From: Micropterus salmoides
Lineage: Eukaryota > Chordata > Actinopteri > Centrarchiformes > Centrarchidae
DNA length: 64,000 bases
Direction of reading: 5' to 3'
NCBI RefSeq assembly: GCF_014851395.1
Contig: NW_024044459.1
Location: forward strand, 20,346,664-20,410,663
Shown: positions 55,701-64,000 of the stretch, one piece after another
Layout: each line of letters opens with the position of its first letter
How positions within the stretch are numbered: position 1 is the first letter of the stretch
Position numbers and translations under genes: made by a program
The notes under the pieces: model-generated
What the model saw: the letters and a program-made list of their open reading frames with translations, nothing else
Told to the model about the DNA's origin: nothing
The model's database searches: none

Positions 55701-56600
55701 CATAACTTTCTTTGTTACTGACAAGCCAGACTAAAGTACCACACTGCCTGTGAGCCATGTACTATTTTACTGTGCAGCTTGTAGCCAACATAGCACATCT
55801 GGAAAAATCTTTAAACTTCTGTCTTCTGTTAAAACAAACCTATACCACTATCAGCACACCAACCTACGATAACAGAAATCCCACATCCCTCCCTCCCCCC
55901 ACCCTGCAAGGGAGCTTTTATTTCCCCTCACCAACTGTTTATATTCCAGGTTGCTTTCTGACTCACTGTTGACATTATTAGTTGGCTCAAACATAGTCCA
56001 ACATGAGGCAAAGGCAACTGTTATTTTACACCGTCCTCTCTTTCTCCCTCTCCCTGTTTCCCCGTACTCCCTACAGTATTATACTTTACAATAAACTCAG
56101 AGTACTGATAGTTCATGGTTTGATGCAGTACCCATTATGGTCAGCAGATGGAAGCAGCTCTCCTCTCTGGACTGTCGTGGCGCTGTCCCTGGTTCTGAAA
56201 CTACCTCTCGCTCTCAACGCAGGGCATGTTTCTCTGAATCCCCGACCGTAACACTCTGTCTGAAGTTTCTCTAAAAGTTCATTAGAAGTGATTAAAGATT
56301 AAGATATTTTCTTGCTTAATATACCTCGAGTAGCCTGCCAACAGATTTGACTTTTCTGTCTTGATATTTTTGTAAAATATTATTAAGTGTTAGTCCTGAC
56401 TGACACCTACCCTTTGAGATGTAAACGTACAAACACACACACACACACACACACACAAATGTGATATTCAGCGAGTCCAAAGAGTAAAATAAAGGAGAGA
56501 GAAAAGGAAAGGAGAGCTCTGCGCGCTCATCGGCTGTCTGCAGTGAAAAACTGAGCAGCAAGGAGAGCAGAGGCATAAAACTCCAGGGCGACCTCCACAC
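55701..56600. other. Upstream flank of HTR1A
   Basis: No gene recognised. Contains a C-rich stretch at 55880-55905 and a (CA)n tract at 56433-56458. GC and CpG content rise towards 56500, where the HTR1A promoter is expected. Confidence 0.5.
56433..56458. repeat. (CA)n microsatellite near HTR1A promoter
   Basis: Pure CA run of about 25 bases, roughly 450 bp upstream of the HTR1A start codon. Confidence 0.93.
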
Positions 56601-56625
56601 GGTCTGACGTACCCGAAGCTGCTGG

Positions 56626-56631
56626 TATAAA
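56626..56631 (+). promoter_or_regulatory. TATAAA, candidate HTR1A TATA box
   Basis: TATAAA (in gctggtataaatgaattc) 282 bp upstream of the start codon, next to a CpG-containing GC-rich stretch. The start of transcription is not known; this is positional inference. Confidence 0.3.
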
Positions 56632-56837
56632 TGAATTCAAGGCGTCACCAAGCTCAGATGATTCGCACTACCAGGGAGCGCAGCCGCCTGTCAACACTTA
56701 CGGGCTACGACACACACAAAACCCTCACACACACTCATAAACACGTCTGCGTCATGCGTCCTGACAGCGACGGCACGAACGCGGCAACTCCGATGGACCC
56801 CGGTAAAACGCACAGCAGCAGCAGTCTGAGGGGCTGA
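56631..56837 (+). other. Possible upstream ORF in the HTR1A leader
   Basis: An ATG at 56631 opens a 68-codon frame ending in TGA 75 bases before the receptor start codon. It matters only if transcription begins upstream of 56631. The ATG overlaps the TATAAA candidate, so both cannot work in one transcript. The peptide has no recognised similarity. Confidence 0.25.
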
Positions 56838-56912
56838 CTGTGCCCTGCTTATCTGTCCAGCTGCGTGTCCCCCGCTGCTCTGGGAAAGCTGCGCTCTGAG
56901 TGTGGTGGCATT

Positions 56913-58199
56913 ATGGATTTTATAACAACAAGCAGCAGCAATGACAGCAACGCGACCAATGGTTACCCTGACGGGATGGACGTGGTTGCCGACTGGGGTG
57001 AGGGTGCCAATGGCACAGGGTCTGGGTCTCTACCAGATCTGAATCTGAGTTACCAGATAATCACATCTCTGCTCCTGGGGGCCCTCATCCTCTGCTCCAT
57101 ATTTGGCAATGCGTGCGTCGTGGCAGCCATCGCCCTGGAGAGATCTCTCCAGAATGTAGCTAACTATCTGATCGGATCACTGGCCGTGACAGACCTCATG
57201 GTATCGGTGCTGGTCTTGCCAATGGCGGCCCTCTACCAGGTTTTGAATAAGTGGACACTGGGACAGGAGATCTGTGATATATTCATCTCTTTGGATGTAC
57301 TGTGTTGCACATCATCCATCCTGCATCTGTGCGCAATTGCCTTGGACAGGTACTGGGCCATAACAGACCCCATTGACTATGTAAATAAACGGACACCAAG
57401 GCGAGCTGCGATCTTGATTAGTGTGACTTGGCTAATTGGCTTCTCCATCTCTATTCCGCCTATGTTAGGCTGGAGAAGCGCGGAAGACAGGGCGAATCCC
57501 GACGCCTGCATCATCAGCCAGGACCCGGGCTACACCATTTACTCCACATTTGGGGCTTTTTACATCCCCCTTATTCTCATGTTGGTCCTGTACGGACGAA
57601 TATTCAAGGCTGCTCGGTTTCGGATTCGAAAGACAGTCAAGAAAACCGAGACATCAAAAGTGTCAGACAAGTGCTTGACTGTGTCTCCGGCCATCTTCCA
57701 CAAAAAAAACAACGGGGAGGCCGGGGGCAAAGAGTGGAAGCGCTGCGACGAGTCTAAACCAAGCTCTCCGTGCGTAAACGGCGCGGTGAAGCACGGAGAA
57801 GAGGGTGAGTCACTTGAGATCATAGAAGTTATCAGCAACTCAAAGACGCACTTGCCTTTGCCCAACACCCCTCAGTCGTCCTCGCATGGCTACGAAAATA
57901 TGAATGAAAAGAATTCGGGGGCGAAGAGAAAGATCGCGCTGGCCAGGGAACGCAAAACGGTGAAAACACTGGGCATCATCATGGGAACTTTCATCTTCTG
58001 CTGGCTGCCCTTTTTCATCGTCGCGCTGGTGCTGCCTTTCTGTGCAGAGAGCTGCTACATGCCCGACTTGCTGGGCGCAGTCATAAACTGGCTTGGCTAC
58101 TCCAACTCTCTCCTCAACCCCATCATATATGCCTATTTCAACAAAGACTTCCAAAGTGCTTTCAAGAAGATCATAAGATGCAAATTCCACAGGCCCTAG
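56913..58199 (+). CDS. htr1a: 5-HT1A serotonin receptor, single exon
   Basis: Intronless frame of 428 residues, near the usual ~420 for fish and mammals. It starts at the ATG giving MDFITTSSSNDSNATNG; the frame stays open upstream but only from a GTG. The extracellular N terminus has NxS/T sites (N10, N13, N33). Class A GPCR landmarks: N66 (GNACVV), D94 (TM2), amine-binding D128 in TM3 (ISLDVLCC), DRY 145-147, S211/T212 in TM5, W364-FF region in TM6 (CWLPFF), N392 in TM7 (the ligand-selective asparagine of 5-HT1A) and NPIIY 402-406. The long third loop (~235-345) and short tail are typical. It couples to Gi/o, lowers cAMP and opens GIRK channels as serotonin autoreceptor and postsynaptic receptor. 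Fish have two paralogs; the wording fits the 5-HT1A-alpha (htr1aa) type, but I give only the family symbol. The divergent neighbour is RNF180, as in human. Confidence 0.97.
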   Translation: MDFITTSSSNDSNATNGYPDGMDVVADWGEGANGTGSGSLPDLNLSYQIITSLLLGALILCSIFGNACVVAAIALERSLQNVANYLIGSLAVTDLMVSVLVLPMAALYQVLNKWTLGQEICDIFISLDVLCCTSSILHLCAIALDRYWAITDPIDYVNKRTPRRAAILISVTWLIGFSISIPPMLGWRSAEDRANPDACIISQDPGYTIYSTFGAFYIPLILMLVLYGRIFKAARFRIRKTVKKTETSKVSDKCLTVSPAIFHKKNNGEAGGKEWKRCDESKPSSPCVNGAVKHGEEGESLEIIEVISNSKTHLPLPNTPQSSSHGYENMNEKNSGAKRKIALARERKTVKTLGIIMGTFIFCWLPFFIVALVLPFCAESCYMPDLLGAVINWLGYSNSLLNPIIYAYFNKDFQSAFKKIIRCKFHRP

Positions 58200-58572
58200 C
58201 CACGCTCAGTGAAGACATTTTACTTAAACGTGGAGTCATTAAACGTGCAGCAGAAAATGTTCACTGACTGTATGGAACAGCAAAAAACAACATACAGACT
58301 TTTTTTTTTCAGGGACAGTCTCTTTTCGGTGTGTTAGAGGACCGTGTAAAAAGAAAATCTGGCTGCAGATGAAATGAGACAAGGCAGAAACTTTTGCTCT
58401 TAATGTACAAGCTCATGTTTATTCAGTGTTGTAGCTACAGTATATAGCCTATATGCGACGGCAGCCATCGTTATATTGACATGCAAGTCGTATCTTGTGC
58501 TGATTTCCATGCATTTTATCATGAGACACGCGGGGTTTCTGTCCTACGTCACGAGCTTTGTAGCACTGAAAC

Positions 58573-58578
58573 AATAAA
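58573..58578 (+). terminator. poly(A) signal AATAAA for HTR1A
   Basis: AATAAA in 'gaaacaataaaaaaaagc', about 375 bp after the stop codon; a second AATAAA follows near 58631. Confidence 0.45.
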
Positions 58579-60131
58579 AAAAAGCAAAGTTTGTCATTAA
58601 GAAATATGAGTCCTTTTTTTGTGTGTGGTAAATAAAAAAGTAATGAGCCAAGAAGAGGCCAGGGCCTATTGTGACAGTTCCACTTGGGACCCATGCATCT
58701 TCATATAGATCATAAGGGATTAATCACAGTCACTGTGTTGTTGAGCAAACAAAGCAGTGAGCAACTTATCAATTTGCTTTGACAGGCCACACTGATTATG
58801 ATGGGGATGCAATCAGGTTATCAGTACACGGTGTGTTTGAGATCTTGAAGCAAATGGGTATCGAACGAACCCCCGCTGCCTATCCATCAAATCCATCTCA
58901 AAGTCGAAAGCAAAAGGAGATGGGCAATCTTTTTTCTAAAATGGAGGCTGGTATTACATTTATGATATGAGATGTTCTCAGTCAATCCCCCTTACTCCAC
59001 CCCATCTCTCTATTTCTGACTCCCAGACTGTCCCCTGTGTGTATGTATGTGTATGTGTGTGTTTGACAGAAACAACAACAGACTGAGAAAGAGAGATTAG
59101 AAAAACATCAAGGGAGAGCAACAAACTTTTTCTTTTCTGTATTAGCTCATCATACCCTACCATTTCCCAGACAGGCCTACAGTGCTTTTAGTTTCTGAGG
59201 AGACAGCTTGTTACATCATCAACATTAAGAAAAGATGTGTTAAATTTAGCACACACACACTCATAATAGGCATACCACATAATGTAGAGGGTTGCTCGGG
59301 AAAGAAGACCGCATGATAGAAAGAGTTGCAGGAAAGCTCCCCACTAACTGCTCTCATGTATCAAACAAATCCCAGACACAAATTCACTTACTTAGATACA
59401 AAGATAAAGACTGTCAGATATTAAAAGAGGAAGGAGGAAAACAACTTTCAGGAAGAAGCCCCAGTGAGACCTCCATACTTTGCAAGATGGACAGCTATTT
59501 AGCTCGTTGTCATGGCAACACATCAAGCCCAAGGCATCATAAGGTCAGTCAGAGTGGCGGGCCGAGCTGGCTGAGCATGGACACACCAGGATGTGAGATG
59601 CAGCGTGACAATTTAGAGGTGGCACCTGTGGCATACAAATGTCTTCTGGAAAAGTGGTCTGACACTCAGCAGGGTGCATGAAATCGTGAATAACAACTTG
59701 AGGGGAAAGTATTAATAAGCAGTACATAAAAAATTAAACAATGATTTAAAACATACTATGATGTAGTTGTAAGCTGGTTGATTACACAGTATAACACAGC
59801 TGCAATAATATTAAATGATATCTCATTACACACAAACAAATCCTTTAAGTGTTATCAATCATGTAATGACATGCAGAAACTGATACGACTCATGAGGACA
59901 TACTGGCTTCAGTTTAGTGTGACAAAAAAAAAAAGTAATGTTCACTTACTTTTTACTTTACAGCCACATCATTTTCTCAGTTGTGATGGAGGACGAAAAA
60001 TCAGTAATTATAAATAAATAAATACTTTGTCAATAAATATAATTATAATAACAATGTAATTGATGAATCCAATAAATATTTATAATGAAGATCATAAAAT
60101 AGTAACTAAAATAAATACAATATATTAATTA

Positions 60132-60937
60132 CAGTTTTTCACAATTGCTAAGACACATTTCTTGAAACCTTCCTTCATTTTCTTGAAACTTAAAACACAA
60201 AACCTAATCTTTAAACTACATTTACAAAGCCCCTGACTTTTCAGGCAAAATCAAACAATCGCCTCAAAACCATGTGATCTGTGCTCAAAAACAAACAATG
60301 CTTTCAAAACATAAACAAAGCCAGTCAATATGTAAAACACTACAGAGCATTCTTTAGACACTCAAAATATTGAGAACACAGCATCCAGAGATGTAGTTAC
60401 AGAAAATGTTTTGGGTTTTTTGCATAGGAAACACATTTTCCAATTTTAAAAAATATTGTAATCACAACTTAGTGCAGTAAATATATAGTATACTGTAAGT
60501 ACTGCAGGTAATACAGTGTTGAATATCTGTATAGCACTTGCATAGAAATACAGTACTGCAAGCCCAAAATACAGAATATAGAGAACGATGATCGATGAGA
60601 CAAGATATCCCAGCTTGTTCAATGGGTGACATCACGTCACTATGCTGGCCAGGGACTTAACCAGACATTGGTTTGATCAGAAAGAAGTGTGCAGAATTAT
60701 AAGCTGTTGTGTGTAAAAGATGACAGCTGCGTTTAACTTTTGCCACATGTATTTACCCTTTTGCAACACAAGTGCATCACAGTGAGAATGTCTTTAGAAT
60801 TAAACAAAAAGAGTGGATGAGATTTGCAAAAAGTGTCATAACTTCCTGAACTTATTTAAGGTTTTGCTAAAAGAGTGACAAATGGATTTAGGCCACTGGG
60901 CTATGAGGTTTAGTGTTTTAGCAATCGTGAAAAACTG
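60132..60937. mobile_element. Inverted-repeat DNA transposon, non-autonomous
   Basis: The left end CAGTTTTTCACAATTGCTAA (continuing GACAC) is matched in reverse complement by the right end CAGTTTTTCACGATTGCTAA (continuing AACAC): about 23 of 25 positions agree. The 806-bp interior has no transposase frame. Element length and ends point to a mariner/Tc-like or related cut-and-paste element. A target-site duplication was not clear (tta|.. vs ..|tct). Confidence 0.8.
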
Positions 60938-61254
60938 TCTACAAATAGACATATTTTTATAATTACAACTTACTTTACTGCAATCATGGATAGTTGTGGA
61001 GTTAGAGTTGTTGACAAATAGCCTACAATAAATACATTTTCAGTATGTGCTAAATGGCACCCACAATGCCCACCCAGTTGCAGTCACAGGACAATACAGT
61101 ATATGTCATTTACCATCTGTTGATTGATTTTTTTTTTTAATGGACTTTTCCCTTCAGAGCTAATATCACTCTTCGATTACGGGAAATAAAAATGTAGACC
61201 CTGCCTTGTGTGATGTATGGATGCATAGGTGTCAGTACTTACAGTAACATTCTA

Positions 61255-61552
61255 CACTAGAGTGAAATGATGGGTCAATCAATAGTTTATTGACAGAAAA
61301 CTGATTCTGTAGCTACTTTAATAATCAATTAAACATTTTCTTGTTTCAGCCTCTCAAATGTGGTGATTTGATGATTTTCTCTGTCCTTTACACTATGATA
61401 GTAGACCAAAAATATCTGGCTTTGTGACTGTTGATCAGGTAAAAACAGCTATTTTATAATCGGCCATTTTCACTATTTTCTGGCAAGATGATTAATCAAG
61501 AAAATCATCAGATTACTCGACAACGATAATTGTTAGTTGCAGCCCTAATATG
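61255..61552. repeat. Dispersed teleost repeat ending 'gttagttgcagcccta'
   Basis: Blocks 'cagcctctcaaatgtggtgatttgatgattttctctgt', 'gattaatcaagaaaatcatcagattactcgacaacgataattgttagttgcagccct' match from memory a very common fish repeat. A fragment of the same family is at 2990-3080. Confidence 0.6.
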
Positions 61553-62073
61553 CACTTAGCGCAAAGTACATAATTTTGTGGCAGAATGATCAGACCAGCA
61601 CTGATTTTAGGTACAAAAACCTTTCCTGATGTGTAACAGACCATTAAAGCTTTGCCAGAGCCAAGAAAGCCATATCAAGTCATGAAAAGTTGTTTCTGGA
61701 GAAATCTGAGCCACGGCCATCTGATCACTCTGTGATGCATCAGCGCGACATTAATGCACTCACAGTGCTTTTGGGAAAATTAATCTCATGCCTGTGACCT
61801 GTAGTTCAAGTTCTGGGTTTATGACAAGCTTGGTGTGAGCAGGGTAGAGTATATTTTTAAATTGTGAGACACACAGTGTGTAAGACCATTAAAATCATTA
61901 CATTCTGATAGATGGGATTACAAAGCAGCTGACCTCCTTTGAACTATGCCGCAATATCAAAAGGTTTGGATTGTAGGACTACATTCATCGCACCCACTCT
62001 GGGATTCTTAGATGTGATTTAGGTGGGTGGGTGCAGTGTGATGACGCAAGAGCATCTCCTGCAACCCAGCAAA

Positions 62074-62098
62074 AGAGAGAGGAGAGGAGAGGAGAGGA
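62074..62098. repeat. (GGAGA)n purine repeat
   Basis: 'agagagaggagaggagaggagagga', four to five pentamer units. Confidence 0.85.
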
Positions 62099-64000
62099 TT
62101 ATATATAATGGTAAGACTAACAGGGATTACAGGGTTTATTACATGTGTTCCCTCTGGCCTAAAACTGGGAAAAATTGTATCAGATTCTGCGTATTTACAA
62201 TAGGTCCTAGGTTATCGGTCCTATAGGAGTATTTTAGTAAGGATAAAGAGCAGGTCAAAGAACGGTCAAATGTAAATGCAGAGCTCTTGTTTCAACTCAT
62301 TTCTCAACACTAAAAAGTGTTGTCAACCTTCTCCTCTAACAACAGATGACATATTAAACATTTATAGATTTTGAATAGAAACATGACACAGGAAATCACA
62401 ACCCAAAGGCAGCCCTTACAATTTCAAAGTTAAATTTTCTTTCGCTACATGAATGTCATTCTACTACGACATTTTACTGTGTTACTACAGTTCACATTCA
62501 CTATGTTTAATTAACATAACAAAGATGCTGCATAAAGCACAGACAATCAAGTAAGTAAATCTGCTTATTAATATTCATTATTTTATTAATTATTCTTTTG
62601 TTATTAAACTTTGATGAGTTTGTTTTGAGATGGGACAGTAAAAAGGTTTTAAATTCATCAAAGGATCTAATAGGTTTTGGAAGATCAGATTAGCAGTTCT
62701 GATCATACAACTTTGGCAATAGCTGTTGTTCACTGATCACTTTAGAAATTCAGGGGACCTAATATGGATGATAAGAATATTTAAAGTACATTTTCTTTTT
62801 GCATCATTAATTAAAACTGTCATCTGAGGCTTGATGACAAACACAAACCTGTCACAGTGAAGGGTTTCAAAGGGAAATCTCAAAATAAACCTAAAAACAT
62901 AGGCCGCATTTACAGCAAGTAGGACTGCTTTGGTGATATTTTCATAAATTGCATTTGTTGCATAAGGATTTCTGACACTGATGACAAAACTTTTTTTTTA
63001 AAGCAATAAAGAACATCAGCATTCCAATACATTTTTTAAACAAGTCTTGGTGTTGATGTTGTATGAATGAAGGACACACACGCACAAATGTGTTGACATA
63101 CGTATAATATTTTTAACGACTGTTAACTTTTGTATGTAAGTAGTGTGTATAATGGGGGGGGAGCATATTGAGTTGAAGAAGTTCGTGAGAGGGGATGAGC
63201 AGAAAGCAACGTTTAAAAGGAAAAGTAGCTAGGCAAAGACAAGGAAACGTATGAAAGAAACAGACTGAACACTCAGCGCAAACACATGTTTCTGCTTCAC
63301 CCCCTCCTACTTCAGGGTCTTTCTGATCTGTCAGAGTTTTTTCAGCGATCTCACAGCCCACAGCCCGTCACACGCCGGAGGCTCTCTCTCTCTGCCCAAG
63401 CCTGAGAGAGAAGCAGAAGGGAAGAGCACCAGAAAACTCCTTCTGACGTGGAGAAATGAGGATTTTGAGTGTTTTCAGATTTGTATTTATTTCTTTACTA
63501 CATAGGTATTCTTATCTGATTTAGAAACATATTTCCCATTTCTGTATCACAGTATAGTCCAGACATTGATAGTTAGGTGTACAGATCATCTTTCTCTCAC
63601 ACAAACACAAACACACACAGACACATCACTGTGATGGAGGGCAGGCATCAGTTGTTCAAGGACAACAGCAAACAGAACAAAAGGTAAGAGTAAACAATGT
63701 CTAGTGCTTTCTGCCACTTGCCGCTTTCAACAAACAATCTAAAAGGATAAGAGAGATGAAGAGTAGTGCTCTGGTGCCCATTGCTATTAGTATTACTGCA
63801 GCTGAGAAATATTTCACCTCAGATTTTGAAAATTGAAAGAACTCTGCACCTCCTTCAGCAAGAGACAAACATTTGCCGCTGCTCAGTTCAACCTCCATTT
63901 TTTTGTCATTCCTCTTATCCCAGAGGATCACTCAGAGCTTTTTAAAACAGTGTCATTTAGCTAAAACTTGTCTGATGTGGGTAAACAGGTCAAGGTGGAG

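Larger units (their letters stand above)
58640..64000. other. HTR1A downstream flank, no gene seen
   Basis: No coding region was recognised. Contains two transposable-element copies (60132-60937 and 61255-61552) and a purine (GGAGA)n run at 62074-62098. A moderately GC-rich patch at 63290-63430 could be a regulatory or promoter segment of a gene outside the window. The longest frame (129 codons, 59292-59681) lacks family resemblance. Confidence 0.5.

Noticed and set aside
56865..56912. N-terminal extension of HTR1A by 16 codons
   Set aside because: The frame is open but begins with GTG at 56865, not ATG. The ATG at 56913 gives the N terminus typical of fish 5-HT1A receptors.
57428..58190. 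Other-frame ORFs inside HTR1A
   Set aside because: They lie inside the strongly conserved receptor coding exon in alternate frames or antisense.
59292..59681. 129-codon frame downstream of HTR1A
   Set aside because: No ATG at the stated start, no recognisable domain, and no supporting splice or promoter signals.

Overview
The window is genomic DNA from a bony fish, most likely a percomorph teleost. Every protein gene is a vertebrate ortholog split by short GT-AG introns. The introns and spacers carry dinucleotide microsatellites, tRNA-derived SINE-like repeats, LINE reverse-transcriptase relics and short inverted-repeat elements of the kind common in percomorph genomes. There is no bacterial, viral or CRISPR content.

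Layout, left to right. (1) 1-12.8 kb: PLCXD3 on the + strand. Its first coding exon lies outside the window or was not found; five coding exons and a long 3'UTR are present. (2) 12.8-18.4 kb: intergenic DNA. (3) 18.4-27.3 kb: complement component C7 on the + strand. I could splice 18 coding exons, phase-consistently, into 841 residues, about the size of human C7. (4) 27.3-31.0 kb: convergent spacer. (5) 31.0-38.8 kb: RGS7BP on the - strand, six coding exons giving 251 residues, with a CpG-rich 5' region. (6) 42.3-49.9 kb: RNF180 on the - strand, four coding exons giving 528 residues and apparently lacking the N-terminal zinc-ribbon part of the mammalian protein. (7) 52.3-54.9 kb: an unrecognised + strand coding relic or gene with a 9-residue tandem repeat and several frame breaks, followed by a LINE fragment. 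(8) 56.9-58.2 kb: single-exon HTR1A (5-HT1A receptor) on the + strand. (9) 58.2-64 kb: gene-free flank with a well-defined inverted-repeat transposon.

The genes do not form one pathway. PLCXD3 (phospholipase X-domain protein) and C7 (membrane attack complex) belong to the human 5p13 neighbourhood. RGS7BP (membrane anchor of R7-RGS/Gbeta5), RNF180 (membrane-anchored RING E3) and HTR1A (Gi-coupled serotonin receptor) belong to human 5q12.3. RNF180 and HTR1A are head-to-head, as in human. RGS7BP and HTR1A both act on Gi/o signalling in neurons, and RNF180 is known in mouse to influence monoamine systems; a functional link within this cluster is only a suggestion.

The items most worth a second look are the broken repeat-bearing gene between RNF180 and HTR1A, the zinc-ribbon-like relic just upstream of RNF180, two introns with GC-AG boundaries, and a (TG)18 tract about 20 nt before the last PLCXD3 exon. 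Exon boundaries were set by reading splice motifs, frame continuity and remembered family sequences; no alignment was run.
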